In this document: positions 1 to 9,562 of the stretch, one piece after another
Numbering within the stretch: position 1 is the first letter of the stretch
Layout of the letters: every line of letters begins with the position of its first letter
Translations under genes and position numbers: made by a program
Notes under the pieces: model-generated
The model's database searches: none
Told to the model about the DNA's origin: nothing
What the model saw: only the letters and a program-made list of their open reading frames with translations
Assembly (NCBI RefSeq): GCF_008304605.1
Contig: NZ_PIJY01000024.1
Span: 124,857 to 188,856 of the forward strand
Reading direction: 5' to 3'
From: Oceanobacillus polygoni
GTDB taxonomy: Bacteria > Bacillota > Bacilli > Bacillales > Amphibacillaceae
Length of the DNA stretch: 64,000 nt

Positions 1-320
1 CTGAACCAGTAAAATTGATCGATGCTGTACACAGCTGTATGAGTGGTGGACTAACGATTCATGATGAAGTGGCAGCAAAGGTAATGCCGCGACTATTGCA
101 GACAAGTGAAAAACCAAAGCTTGATATTGATCTTACAGAGAGAGAGCTTGCAATAACGAAGCTCGTCGGTGAAGGAAGAACAAATAAGGAAATTGCGGAT
201 GAACTATATCTTTCGATTGGTACAGTTAAAAATCATTTGACCTTGATTTTGCAGAAATCAGGTTTACGTGACCGAACACAGCTTGCGATTTATGCGGTAA
301 CACATGGGATTACGGATTAA
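1..320 (+). CDS. LuxR/NarL-type response regulator, C-terminal part
   Basis: The reading frame is open from the window edge, so the start and the receiver domain lie upstream. The visible ~106 residues end in a LuxR-type helix-turn-helix: a TERELAITKLVGEGRTNKEI segment followed by a recognition helix with GTVKNHL. This is the DNA-binding output domain of NarL/FixJ response regulators, such as those paired with DesK- or LiaS-type kinases in Bacillaceae. The partner kinase would be expected just upstream, outside the window. Which system it belongs to cannot be decided from this part. The stop codon is at 318-320, and ctaG follows after a short AT-rich gap. Confidence 0.85.
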   Translation, partial: EPVKLIDAVHSCMSGGLTIHDEVAAKVMPRLLQTSEKPKLDIDLTERELAITKLVGEGRTNKEIADELYLSIGTVKNHLTLILQKSGLRDRTQLAIYAVTHGITD

Positions 321-434
321 TAGGGAATATAGAACCTAAAATAGTGTCATTAGATTGTTACAACTCTCCTATCTCGCAAGCTTTTATCTACTTTATAATT
401 TAGGGTAGAGCAAACGAGGAAGGTGGCGTTATGG

Positions 435-1241
435 ATGCTTGATATTATTTTGGATGAATTTCATTTTTCGACCTTGTGGAATGGTGGAATCTTCTTATTT
501 ACAATGTTTGCTGCAATCATTTATTTTTTTCTTTTGCCAGCTTCAAAGAAACATAGTTGGTGGAAGTCATTTGCTTTTTTATTAGGATTAATTGTCATTT
601 TTATTGCCATTGCTAGCCCATTAAATGTTACAGGGAGAATTAAGTTTAGCACGCATAGTTTGCAGTTGGTTTTATTGCTGCTTGTTGCCCCACCGCTTCT
701 CATTGTAGGATTTAAAACGGCAATATTGGAGCGGATGAAATCAATTGGAAGCATGAAAAAAGTAATGATAGTGCTTACGAAGCCTATTGTAGCTACAGTT
801 CTATTTCAAATCGTTTTTTATAGCTATCATATTCCGTTCATGTTTAACTTTGCTAGACTTGATCTTTATTTAAATTATTTCTTTTTACTTGCGCTCTTTC
901 TTTCATCTGTACTGCTCTGGATTCCGATTCTTTCACCAGATCAGTTGTCCCGTGGCCAAAAGTGGAAGTACACCTTCGTGAATGTCATTTTACTAACGCC
1001 TTTTAGTGTGATTTTATTTTTTGCAAATACTGGATTGTATGCGATTTATTCGGATATTAATTTGTTCATGTCTGCACTTGCCCTTTGCCTGCCAGATTTA
1101 ACGGACGTTCCTCCTGAATTCTTTGCCTCACTCCTGCCTTTTGATCCAGTTCATGAACAGTGGCTTGGAGCAATTATTTTCTTTGCTGGCAAATTGATTA
1201 GCTTTGTGGTTGTTACTTTTCTATCAGCTAAAAGCATTTAA
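435..1241 (+). CDS. ctaG: cytochrome c oxidase assembly factor CtaG
   Basis: A 268-residue polytopic membrane protein with about seven hydrophobic segments. It matches the caa3_CtaG family, which is needed to make active caa3-type cytochrome c oxidase in Bacillus. A family-like stretch is the loop LCLPDLTDVPPEFFASLLPF before the last helix. I chose ATG 435 because the GAGGAAGG at 416-422 sits about 12 bases upstream. A GTG at 423 in the same frame would overlap that site. In B. subtilis ctaG ends the ctaCDEFG operon. Here it stands alone after a regulator gene, so the rest of the oxidase cluster is elsewhere. A strong palindrome follows the stop codon. Confidence 0.88.
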   Translation: MLDIILDEFHFSTLWNGGIFLFTMFAAIIYFFLLPASKKHSWWKSFAFLLGLIVIFIAIASPLNVTGRIKFSTHSLQLVLLLLVAPPLLIVGFKTAILERMKSIGSMKKVMIVLTKPIVATVLFQIVFYSYHIPFMFNFARLDLYLNYFFLLALFLSSVLLWIPILSPDQLSRGQKWKYTFVNVILLTPFSVILFFANTGLYAIYSDINLFMSALALCLPDLTDVPPEFFASLLPFDPVHEQWLGAIIFFAGKLISFVVVTFLSAKSI

Positions 1242-1242
1242 T

Positions 1243-1284
1243 GCAAAGGGAACCGTTTAAGCATGCTTAAGCGGTTCCCTTTGC
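1243..1284. terminator. 42-bp near-perfect palindrome after ctaG
   Basis: Two 13-base arms (GCAAAGGGAACCG and its complement) flank a second palindrome, TTAAGCATGCTTAA, so the whole 42 bases are self-complementary except for one position. It starts one base after the ctaG stop codon. It lacks a clean T-tract, so a transcription-ending or mRNA-stabilising role is inferred from position only. Confidence 0.6.
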
Positions 1285-1695
1285 TATTAGAAAAGCCCAC
1301 CTATTCAAACATAGAAGCAGGTAATACCGCGCAGCCCCGAATTTATTCTTAAGAATACGAGTAGTTACCGTTGTAAGAGGTGATTCATCTGTTTTGGAAT
1401 CGCTATGGCGGATGTTATTTATTATACCGAAAAGGGCTATGTGTTACTTTAAAATTAAGTTTGATTACTATCTTGAAAAATTATTTTGATAAATCTATTT
1501 GTAAAAAGGATTTATACAAAAATACAAGTCATAACTAAGTAATTAGTAGGATAAATAGTTTATATAATATTCTTTTTTACCTGTGAAGTAATAGTCTATT
1601 ATTATCAAAATTTAGGATTTAAACGAGTTTTGTAAAATAGCGCTTTATTACTTTATAAATCTTTAGTATATTATTGGTTGAATATGAAAAATAAG
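1285..1695. other. non-coding stretch without recognisable gene
   Basis: About 410 bases between the ctaG palindrome and the carbonic anhydrase gene. The first 150 bases are less AT-rich than the rest and could be decayed repeat or gene sequence. A stop-bounded frame of ~45 codons from about 1327 has no start codon with a ribosome binding site. The remainder is very AT-rich and probably holds the promoter of the next gene. No RNA gene or riboswitch was recognised. Confidence 0.4.
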
Positions 1696-1718
1696 GAAAA
1701 AGGAGAATCGTATTAAGT

Positions 1719-2570
1719 ATGAAAAAGAAACTCGTTTATCTATTTTCAGCTGTATCTGTAAGTTTTTTACTAGGAGCTTGCTCGGAACAAACTCCGGAAA
1801 CAGCTGCGCTAAAAGAAGAAAAGACAGATGGTGTAAAGGAAGAACAAACCACTGATTTGAAAGGGAATGAAGCGGAAGGAGCTTATGCTCAGTGGTCTTA
1901 TAATGGAGATACGGGACCTGAACACTGGGGGAAACTAGACAATGCAAACTTAGCCTGTGTCAATGGAAGTGAACAATCACCTATTAATATTGAATTTACC
2001 CAAGTAGAAGAGAATAAAAAGCTAGAAGAAATTCAGATTCATTATGAGCCAACAACGTTTTCGCTAGCAAATAACGGTCACACAGTTCAGGCTAATACTG
2101 TAACAGAAAGCAATCGCATGGTCATTGAAGGAAACGAGTACAAGCTCGCTCAATTTCATTTTCATACTCCAAGTGAACATCAATTTAATGGCCAAAATTA
2201 TGATATGGAGCTGCACATCGTACATGAAGATGCAAATGGTAAGCTTGCCGTACTTGGATTGATGATTAAAGAAGGAAAAGAAAATGAAATTCTAGCACCT
2301 GTTTGGGAAGTATTACCGAAGGAAGAAACAGAAAAAGATATTCGCGTAAAAGAACCGATTGATTTAAAAGCGTTACTCCCCAAAAATCAAACATCTTTCC
2401 ATTATAACGGATCGTTAACGACGCCTCCTTGTACAGAAGAAGTGAAATGGGTCATTAATGAACAACCAATCGAAATGTCAAAAGTACAAATTCAAGCATT
2501 CAAAGAAATTTTTCCTGAGAACCATCGTCCGGTTCAAACTTTAAATAAACGAGAAATTATTAAGAACTAG
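1719..2570 (+). CDS. alpha-class carbonic anhydrase, lipoprotein
   Basis: Interconverts CO2 and bicarbonate outside the membrane. The 283-residue product has a lipoprotein signal with lipobox LLGAC (Cys21), a charged linker to about residue 55, then an alpha-carbonic anhydrase domain. The zinc ligands are visible as His147 and His149 (QFHFHTPSEH) and His166 (ELHIVH). The family glutamate is Glu153, and the substrate-pocket motif SLTTPPC lies near residue 225. AGGAG at 1701-1705 precedes the ATG. A second carbonic anhydrase, of unrelated beta class and probably cytoplasmic, is encoded at 49223-49774. The gene seems monocistronic. Confidence 0.93.
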   Translation: MKKKLVYLFSAVSVSFLLGACSEQTPETAALKEEKTDGVKEEQTTDLKGNEAEGAYAQWSYNGDTGPEHWGKLDNANLACVNGSEQSPINIEFTQVEENKKLEEIQIHYEPTTFSLANNGHTVQANTVTESNRMVIEGNEYKLAQFHFHTPSEHQFNGQNYDMELHIVHEDANGKLAVLGLMIKEGKENEILAPVWEVLPKEETEKDIRVKEPIDLKALLPKNQTSFHYNGSLTTPPCTEEVKWVINEQPIEMSKVQIQAFKEIFPENHRPVQTLNKREIIKN

Positions 2571-2741
2571 AAAGCATTTCTTTTACTGTTTTCACACTGA
2601 AAAAAGCATAATCTATTAAACTTTAATGTCATTTCCTCATAACTTTTTGGAAAATGAAACTGATTTCAAAAAGGGGGAAGGGATGAGAAAAGAAAGCAGC
2701 TATAATCTAGAGGAAAAAAGTTTGATCACCTTCTGCTTTGT

Positions 2742-2775
2742 GTTATTCCATTAAAGATCCCTTTAATGGAATAAC
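2742..2775. repeat. perfect 15-bp inverted repeat
   Basis: GTTATTCCATTAAAG at 2742-2756 is repeated in inverse at 2761-2775 with a 4-base loop. It covers the last codons and stop of the decayed minus-strand gene that follows, so it may be that gene's terminator. No long T-tract is present. Confidence 0.6.
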
Positions 2776-3150
2776 TACAAAACTCTCTGGCAAATAATGT
2801 TTATACATCTCTAACACCTCCATATGTCTTTTTAACTCAGATATCGTTTTTGATGTGCACTTAATAAAATATTCATCTTCAGTTTGTGTTGGATTACATA
2901 GTTCATTTGTTGTCGAAATTATCAAAGGGTTATAGTAATTAATTCGTTCAATTCAATTAAGTAATTGGCTAATTTATCCGTTTCACAAATTGGATGCACT
3001 AGCTCTACTCCTCAAACAATCTTTATGAAGCTTGCCCTAATTGAGTCTCTTCGCCATAGAAACATATTTCCGGGGCGCTTATATCTCCAAACTTAATTGT
3101 ATATTCCGTCACAGTATCCTTCCCAAAAGTCCTCTTCTTTAAAATGTGAC
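2743..3150 (-). pseudogene. decayed gene of unknown function, at least two frameshifts
   Basis: On the minus strand three successive frames read like one broken protein. The first part ends around 3023 and includes TEYTIKFGDISAPEICFYGE. The middle part (about 3005 to 2925) includes VHPICETDKLANYLIELNEL. The last part, 2925-2743, encodes about 60 residues including SELKRHMEVLEMYKHYLPES and ends at a TAA. Each part stops where the next frame takes over, which is typical of frameshift decay. The composition looks protein-like, but I do not recognise the family, and the original start is not clear. Alternatively only the last 60-codon frame is real, with a TTG start and no good ribosome binding site. 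Confidence 0.45.
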
Positions 3151-3243
3151 TTAAGTCATCTTATTATTTTCCTTATATATGACCTCCGACAGTATATTCC
3201 ATCCGTTAAATTTCGTAAACTGAGTTCATAGGAGGGATTTGGC

Positions 3244-4176
3244 ATGCTGGAATTAGTGGATTTATCAAAGAAATTTAAGCAAAATGATGCTGTGAAAAAT
3301 TTAAATATGTTTATTGAAAAGGGAGAAATTATAGGGTTGCTCGGTCCGAATGGAGCTGGAAAATCAACTGCTATTTCGATGCTATCCTCGTTAATCGAAC
3401 CAACAAAAGGTGACGTCCGTTTTCGAAATAAAAGTATGATTAAGCATCCGGCACCACTCCGAAATGTCATTGGCGTAGTGCCCCAAGAAATCGCTTTATA
3501 TGAAGATTTGACTGCAGAGGAAAATATGCAGTTTTTCGGAAAGATATATCGACTTAGGGGTATACAGCTGAAAAAGAAAATAGATGAGGTGCTCGAGCAA
3601 ATCGGACTTACTGATCGCCGGAAAGATATTGTAAAGACATTTTCAGGTGGGATGAAGCGGAGATTGAACATTGGTGTTGCGATGCTGCATGATCCGGAGA
3701 TTATTATCATGGATGAGCCTACAGTTGGAATTGACCCGCAATCTCGAAATTATATTTTAGAAACGGTAAAGCGATTAAATAAAGAAAAACAGATGACGGT
3801 TTTATACACAAGTCATTATATGGAAGAAGTAGAGTTTCTCTGTGATCGAATTTACATTATGGATAAAGGTAATCTAATTGCTTCTGGAACAAAGGATGAA
3901 ATTAAGCGAATTTTATCTGCTGAAAAGACTATTTCCATTCAAGCAGATCGTTGGAATGACGAGTTTATTGAAGAGCTGAAACAAAACCCTACGGTAAATC
4001 GAGTTACAGTGGGCGAAAAGGAAATTACAATTATTATCCCAAGAGAAGTAAATATGTTTGCGGCGATAATTAAAATGGCTGAGAATGCAGATGTCGAGTT
4101 AAATTCTGTTGATGTACAGACACCTACATTGGAAGACGTATTCTTGCACCTTACTGGAAGAGCTTTACGAGATTAG
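3244..4176 (+). CDS. ABC transporter ATP-binding protein (LnrL/DrrA-like)
   Basis: ATPase subunit of a multidrug-type ABC exporter, 310 residues. The nucleotide-binding domain covers about residues 1-230. It has Walker A GPNGAGKST (34-42), signature SGGM (134-137) and Walker B with Asp157-Glu158, followed by a DrrA-like C-terminal extension. It is the first gene of a three-gene set with two ABC-2 type permeases directly downstream, 12 bases to the next start. GGAGGG at about 3231 precedes the ATG. The arrangement matches B. subtilis LnrLMN (linearmycin resistance), but the substrate cannot be read from sequence, and no adjacent LnrJK-like two-component system is seen. Confidence 0.9.
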   Translation: MLELVDLSKKFKQNDAVKNLNMFIEKGEIIGLLGPNGAGKSTAISMLSSLIEPTKGDVRFRNKSMIKHPAPLRNVIGVVPQEIALYEDLTAEENMQFFGKIYRLRGIQLKKKIDEVLEQIGLTDRRKDIVKTFSGGMKRRLNIGVAMLHDPEIIIMDEPTVGIDPQSRNYILETVKRLNKEKQMTVLYTSHYMEEVEFLCDRIYIMDKGNLIASGTKDEIKRILSAEKTISIQADRWNDEFIEELKQNPTVNRVTVGEKEITIIIPREVNMFAAIIKMAENADVELNSVDVQTPTLEDVFLHLTGRALRD

Positions 4177-4188
4177 GAGTTGGGTTAA

Positions 4189-5460
4189 ATGATAGGTCAA
4201 ATTGTTAAGAAACAAGCATTATTACTATTGCGAAATCCAATTCAAATTCTCCTGCTAGTTGGGTTGCCAATCATCTTAATTGCAATTCTAAGTACGGCAC
4301 TTGGAGGTATGATGATGAGTGGAGAATCACCGAACATCCATGTAAAGCTCGCATTCGTTGAACATGGGGATGAGGAAGCAGAAATCCAACGTTTTTTGGG
4401 AGAACTTGAGGATGAGGGGATGCCAAGAGAAGCTATTGAAGAAATGGAGACAGGAATTGAGCAGATGGCACCTGTCAGCATATTAAAGGAGTCGGTATTG
4501 GGGAGTGAGGAGGTTCGTGAGTTTGTGGAGCTTCATGAAGTGGAGGCTTCAGAACTTACTGAAATATGGGATGATAATTCTTACACAGCAGTAGTAGAAG
4601 TCCCTGAAAATTTCACCTATGAATCATTAGAATACTTGGTTCTTAATAAGAATTCACAGCCTGTACTTGAGGTGTCGCAAAATGATGACCATCAAATTGG
4701 ACCGATGATTATAAATGATATATTGATCCAATTTCAAGAACAGCTCACATTAGGGGCATTTTTAGAAAAGAATGGAATAGAACAAGATGTTATACAGTTG
4801 GATGAAGGTATGTTCTCTGGTGAGACGTTGACACTGGATCAGAAAAATCCAATCGGGTCGCAGGAGTATTATGCAGTTGGTATGACAGTAATGAACGTGC
4901 TTTTTATCGCATCAACAATAGGAACGATTGCATTTATGGAGAAAAAGATCCACGTATTTGATCGGATCATTTTAGGGAATGTTTCACGTTGGGAATACTT
5001 TATTGGTGTGCTTCTTTCTGGAACTTTGTTTAGTTTTATCCATTTGTTGATTGTTTATGGATTTTCTTGGATTGTCTATGGCGTTAGATGGCCAGATCTA
5101 ATTTCTTTCTTTACGGTAACCGCATCACTGGCAATTGCTGTGGGAGGAATTGCGGTATTGCTTACAGCAATTAGCTATCGGTTCAATTCGGAAATGATCA
5201 CTAATTTCTTCGCTGGTATTATTGTGACACTGATGGCGGTATTAGGCGGAAGCTTCTTTCCAATTGGGGATTCCTCTGCTTTTATTCGAGCACTCGGAAA
5301 CTTAACGCCAAATGGTGCTGGAATGTCTTCCTACTTAATGATCTTAAGAGGAGATGGCATTGCTGAGATTAGCCATCATATCCTATTCCTCATCCTGTTT
5401 GCAATAGCTTCTATTGTCATAGCAGCAATTAGTTTTCCGAAAAGGGGGGCATCCGTATGA
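4189..5460 (+). CDS. ABC-2 type permease, first subunit (LnrM-like)
   Basis: A 423-residue membrane protein with one N-terminal transmembrane helix (about 15-38), a long extracytoplasmic acidic region (about 45-225) and five further helices in the C-terminal half. This is the ABC-2 type topology of drug and lipid exporters. The motif LRNPIQILLLVGLPI near the N terminus resembles the FLRNP element of these permeases. It should pair with the permease encoded by the overlapping next gene to form the channel energised by the upstream ATPase. Its last codons overlap the start of that gene by 4 bases, implying translational coupling. Confidence 0.87.
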   Translation: MIGQIVKKQALLLLRNPIQILLLVGLPIILIAILSTALGGMMMSGESPNIHVKLAFVEHGDEEAEIQRFLGELEDEGMPREAIEEMETGIEQMAPVSILKESVLGSEEVREFVELHEVEASELTEIWDDNSYTAVVEVPENFTYESLEYLVLNKNSQPVLEVSQNDDHQIGPMIINDILIQFQEQLTLGAFLEKNGIEQDVIQLDEGMFSGETLTLDQKNPIGSQEYYAVGMTVMNVLFIASTIGTIAFMEKKIHVFDRIILGNVSRWEYFIGVLLSGTLFSFIHLLIVYGFSWIVYGVRWPDLISFFTVTASLAIAVGGIAVLLTAISYRFNSEMITNFFAGIIVTLMAVLGGSFFPIGDSSAFIRALGNLTPNGAGMSSYLMILRGDGIAEISHHILFLILFAIASIVIAAISFPKRGASV

Positions 5461-6569
5461 TTGGGATTTTACAAGCTAAGTTTAAAATGTTTTTAAGGAA
5501 TCCTTGGACGTTTATGCTCTTTACCGGAATGTCAATTGGCTTTGCACTTATATTGGGCGGTAGTGGTCTAACGACAATTAGCGTTCCTGTCTATTCGGAG
5601 AATGAAGAAATGCAGCAATCGTTCATAAGTGAAAAGCTAGAGGAATCGGATGCATTCACATTTAATTGGATGACTGAGGATGAATTGAAAGACGAAATCG
5701 CAAATGGTAGAGCAGAGATAGGTGTCATTCTTCTAGAGCATGATTATCGATTCATAGTTGGAGTAGATTCGCCGAATCGTTCAATGCTCGAACAGACAGT
5801 AAGAGGTGCCTACGTAGAGAAATTTCAACAGGATAATATTTTAGCGGCAGCTAATGCAACAACGGATGCTGAAAAAGAAACGGTTTTGGAAAATTTACAG
5901 GAAACAATGGAATCCCCTGTCTTCGAAATGAATAGAAGTAGTTTTAGAAGCGCGGATACATTTGTCTACGATGATACATTTCAAAGGTTATTTGGTTTTA
6001 CATTGTTTTTTGTTATCTATACAATTGCTTATAATGTACTACCTATATTAGTTGAGAAGAAGGACGGGTTATGGGACCGCGTTATCCTATCCCCAGTTAA
6101 GAAATGGGAAATGTACGTTGCTAATTTAATTTATAGTTTTTTTGAAGGGTATTTACAGGTTCTCATTATCTTTCTCATTTTCCGCTATTGGGTTGGGGTT
6201 GATTTCCATGGGCGGTTTTTAGAAACGTTGCTCGTGCTTATTCCATATGTGTTTTCCATTGTCGCATTATCAATTTTCATAACGGCATTGGTAAAAAATG
6301 CTCAAGCATTTAATGCGATCATTCCAATAATCTCTGTGAGTATGGCGATGATTGGTGGTGCTTATTGGCCAATTGAAATTGTCGAATCTGAGTTTCTGCT
6401 TGCATTATCGAAAATTAATCCGCTCACTTACGGAATGGAAGTTTTAAATGGGATTGCTGTTTATGGCTATCCTTTAGAGGAACTTGTATTTCCAATCAGT
6501 ATTTTACTTTTAATGGGAGTAGTATTGATGGGGGTTGGGATTCACTTAATGGAAAGGCGCCATGTTTAA
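5457..6569 (+). CDS. ABC-2 type permease, second subunit (LnrN-like)
   Basis: A 370-residue partner of the preceding permease with the same layout: an FLRNPWTFMLF N terminus and first helix, an extracytoplasmic stretch to about residue 175, then five helices. The start codon overlaps the upstream stop (ATGA). It is the last gene of the exporter operon; the following 195 bases hold an inverted repeat at 6698-6730. Confidence 0.87.
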   Translation: MIGILQAKFKMFLRNPWTFMLFTGMSIGFALILGGSGLTTISVPVYSENEEMQQSFISEKLEESDAFTFNWMTEDELKDEIANGRAEIGVILLEHDYRFIVGVDSPNRSMLEQTVRGAYVEKFQQDNILAAANATTDAEKETVLENLQETMESPVFEMNRSSFRSADTFVYDDTFQRLFGFTLFFVIYTIAYNVLPILVEKKDGLWDRVILSPVKKWEMYVANLIYSFFEGYLQVLIIFLIFRYWVGVDFHGRFLETLLVLIPYVFSIVALSIFITALVKNAQAFNAIIPIISVSMAMIGGAYWPIEIVESEFLLALSKINPLTYGMEVLNGIAVYGYPLEELVFPISILLLMGVVLMGVGIHLMERRHV

Positions 6570-6697
6570 GATGGATAGGAAGCAGGAAATTTGTCTCACA
6601 CAAGTTTGGAGCTGTTTTCAGTATCTAGTCTCTAAGACCCCATAAAGTTTGGATAAATTACGAATAATATAGTATGAACTGTAATAAGAATAAATAG

Positions 6698-6730
6698 TTA
6701 GATTCCGGGTATTGTTTGCTCGGAATCTAA
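6698..6730. promoter_or_regulatory. inverted repeat before the TPR/GTPase-like gene
   Basis: TTAGATTCCG (6698-6707) and its exact complement (6721-6730) are separated by 13 bases, 34 bases before the next start codon. There is no T-tract. It could be a weak terminator of the exporter operon or an operator/5'-UTR hairpin of the next gene; the sequence does not decide. Confidence 0.4.
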
Positions 6731-6764
6731 TTCATGTACATTAAAAATAATACGGGGGATTAAG

Positions 6765-9500
6765 ATGACATTAGAGAAGCAACTAATTAATAAATGCTAT
6801 TATAATACATTAACGGAAGGTAGCGAAAATGAGCATCCAATCAAGGTTTTGGGTGATTTGTTTATTCTTGAGCAACAGAAGGAAGTAACCGATTTATCCT
6901 ATATCCGCTTTGCTCAAGGAGAGGTATATTTTCAAAATAAAGATTATGAGACGGCAATTTTTAAATGGGAAAATATTCATAATGAATTAATGCCTTGGGC
7001 ACAAAAAAATATTGCCGATGCAAATTTCGAACTGGATTTTCTTGAAATTGCGGAGGAATATTATAAACTCGTCGAAACCGACTCGGATGATTTGAAAGTA
7101 GAAGTGCTTTTGCAGCTATTTACTTTATACATACAACGTGACAAACTCGAAATGGCAGCTGATTCCATAAAGAATGCGGTTGAATTAAACCCCGATTATC
7201 CGAATGTGACCGATATGGCGCGTTCATTCTTTGAGGAACAACAGGACTTTGCCAGCGGTGTTGAGTTAGCTGTAGCTGAAGCTATCCGAACCGAGTCTCT
7301 ATTTTGGTTTGAGGTTTTAGAGGGTTATGTGAAAGAGGGGCATACAGCAGCAATAGCACCATCGTATTTTCGTGAATTATTAATGACCTTGTATATGATC
7401 AACGAGGCGCGTTTCGAAAGCCTTGTTGCAGCTCTCTGGGACAGTTACAAACAGAATGATTTGTATTTCCAATGGTTGAAGGAAATCAATTATCTTTTAT
7501 TAGATGTAAATCCAAGACGATCCTCTAATTGGCAAGAGCTTTCGAAGCAATATAAAGAGACGTATCTGGAATTAATGAATGGTACTTATTTAATAAAGGA
7601 TTTGTCTGATTATATACCTTTCCACTTAACCAATTGGATGAAAATAGCTACTATTTCTGATACATTAGCAGCTTCATCAGCTGTGTTAGCGTGGAATGAA
7701 TTGTATCCTGCCTGGTTGGAGGATTCGGTAGTAAGTGAGGCAGAGGACTTGGTAGGCCAGTCTAATCACACTAATAAACATATGGGTGACATATTCCTGA
7801 TTTTCGAATCCATTCGGAAGTGGGCAAATAGTAAGGATTTATCCATGGGAGAACGTGCAGAATCGATAATTGATGAGCTACTTGATTCAAACAACTTTCA
7901 CCTACTTATTACAGGGAACGAAGCAACGAGAAAAGCATCCATTGTAAATCGGTTGCTTGGCAAGGAGATGACTACAGCTTCCAACTCCTCTACTGTCCTA
8001 TTTAAACATGATGAGCAAGCAGAAGTTCATGTCATTACAGACCAAGAAGAAAAAAGCATATCTGTTTTAGATGATTTCATGCAGATTGCAGAGAATGAGC
8101 AGACACACATTCGCTGTAAAATGCCAATACCGTTTTTGAATAAAAATAATCTTTCTTTAATTGATACACCGTTACTTACCAATCAAAGAAAATCAAAAAA
8201 AGATGTAATCCCCTATCTATATCTAGCGGATAGTCTATTGTTTGTTCTAAATAGTGATTCCCTTTTAACTTATAAAGAAATTGAGACGGCTGTCAAAATT
8301 AGGGAGCATGTACCAGAGCTGCCGATTCATTTTCTTCTTCATAATATGGAGCAAAGCACTAGCAATCAGGTGACAGTGGAATGGTTGGAGAAAACAACAT
8401 CGTGGATTCATACGTATTTTCCAAATGCAAAGGTCTTCGCCTCTTCACAATTTGATGAGCATAATAGCCAATTAGAAGAATTTATTCAATCCATGGTGAA
8501 TGGTTATAGCTTGGGTGAGGGAAGCGAGCGTAAAATTCTGTATTACAGTAAGCAATTGATTAAATTGCTGCCTAAAAAACGAATTGAATTGGAAAATAGC
8601 ATAGTAAATACAATAAAATGGAATGAAGAGATGATCACGAAGCTTGATGGTGCAGTAAATCAATTACGTGATACGGAAGAGGAAAAAGCGCAGATCATTA
8701 AAAGAGATTACAGTAAAATTGTAAATAAAGTAAGACAGGAATTGATGGCAAGCATCCCTGATTTGCTGAAAGATTGCGCAGAATTAATTAAAGAAGACAC
8801 AGATTTTGAAAATATACATGTGACGTTAAATGATGAAATGAATAAGCGAATCAATAAACATATTGATGAAACAGTCTTGCCGAAGTTACATGAAGAAATT
8901 CAGATATGGATTGCGAGTAGTGAAGGGGAGTTTAGTGACTGTTGGGCACTATTAAATGAAATGAGCGTGAGTTTTAATCAGCTATATGATGAAGAAAAGC
9001 TAAGTTTAGCCTGTGATTTTAAAGTGTTAGATGACTGGCGCCGGGATATCGACCGCATGACTAGGAGCAACATACAATTGGAAAAATTCACGATCATTAA
9101 GGGTTCTGCCTCATCGCAGTTATTCATGAAAAGTGCAGGAAAATTGCTTGGTGCCATTTCACAAAATAAAGGAACGCTGCAAAATAAGTTTAAACAAAGC
9201 ATTAAAAATAAGGATTACACGAAAGATGCACAATCAATTACAAATACATTCATGCAGCAATTGGAGTTTTTTGGAAAAACACTGGAGCGGGATATTACGA
9301 TATTTTTCACAAACCCTTTTGACGAGCTGAATAGAGCGATAGAAGAAAACCAACAGGAGATTAAAGCAAATGAGCAGTCGCTAAATAATATGCGAAAAAA
9401 TCCGGAGGTTTACACTGATCCACTTACACTGTTTGAAATAAATATTCGTCAATATGAGTGGATGAATCATGCAGATGAAAAGGTCTTTGAATATCGTTAA
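6765..9500 (+). CDS. TPR protein with degenerate dynamin-like GTPase domain
   Basis: I know no characterised homologue of this 911-residue cytoplasmic protein. Residues ~30-180 read as tetratricopeptide-like helical repeats (for example FQNKDYETAIFKWENI). A second helical region extends to ~370. Residues ~378-560 look like a P-loop GTPase in decayed form: G1 is GNEATRKAS (Gly384; the GK[ST] core is altered), G3 is DTPLL instead of DTPG (Asp467), and the G4 position reads HNMEQ instead of NKxD. The last ~330 residues are highly charged and helical, with coiled-coil character, as in bacterial dynamin-like proteins. It is monocistronic: GGGGG stands 9 bases before the ATG and a strong terminator follows. 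Nucleotide binding is doubtful; a scaffold role is inference. Confidence 0.7.
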   Translation: MTLEKQLINKCYYNTLTEGSENEHPIKVLGDLFILEQQKEVTDLSYIRFAQGEVYFQNKDYETAIFKWENIHNELMPWAQKNIADANFELDFLEIAEEYYKLVETDSDDLKVEVLLQLFTLYIQRDKLEMAADSIKNAVELNPDYPNVTDMARSFFEEQQDFASGVELAVAEAIRTESLFWFEVLEGYVKEGHTAAIAPSYFRELLMTLYMINEARFESLVAALWDSYKQNDLYFQWLKEINYLLLDVNPRRSSNWQELSKQYKETYLELMNGTYLIKDLSDYIPFHLTNWMKIATISDTLAASSAVLAWNELYPAWLEDSVVSEAEDLVGQSNHTNKHMGDIFLIFESIRKWANSKDLSMGERAESIIDELLDSNNFHLLITGNEATRKASIVNRLLGKEMTTASNSSTVLFKHDEQAEVHVITDQEEKSISVLDDFMQIAENEQTHIRCKMPIPFLNKNNLSLIDTPLLTNQRKSKKDVIPYLYLADSLLFVLNSDSLLTYKEIETAVKIREHVPELPIHFLLHNMEQSTSNQVTVEWLEKTTSWIHTYFPNAKVFASSQFDEHNSQLEEFIQSMVNGYSLGEGSERKILYYSKQLIKLLPKKRIELENSIVNTIKWNEEMITKLDGAVNQLRDTEEEKAQIIKRDYSKIVNKVRQELMASIPDLLKDCAELIKEDTDFENIHVTLNDEMNKRINKHIDETVLPKLHEEIQIWIASSEGEFSDCWALLNEMSVSFNQLYDEEKLSLACDFKVLDDWRRDIDRMTRSNIQLEKFTIIKGSASSQLFMKSAGKLLGAISQNKGTLQNKFKQSIKNKDYTKDAQSITNTFMQQLEFFGKTLERDITIFFTNPFDELNRAIEENQQEIKANEQSLNNMRKNPEVYTDPLTLFEINIRQYEWMNHADEKVFEYR

Positions 9501-9518
9501 GCGTTTGATGTAATAACT

Positions 9519-9562
9519 ATAACGCATGAGATTTCGAATATGAAATCTCATGCGTTATTTTG
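9519..9562 (+). terminator. intrinsic terminator
   Basis: A 17-base perfect stem (ATAACGCATGAGATTTC, 9519-9535, paired with 9542-9558) with a 6-base loop and a short T-run, 18 bases after the stop codon of the TPR/GTPase-like gene. Confidence 0.85.

Noticed and set aside
3244-6569. Assignment of the exporter as a specific antibiotic-resistance system (LnrLMN)
   Set aside because: The gene order and topology agree, but the matching two-component system is not adjacent and the substrate cannot be read from sequence, so no gene symbols were given.
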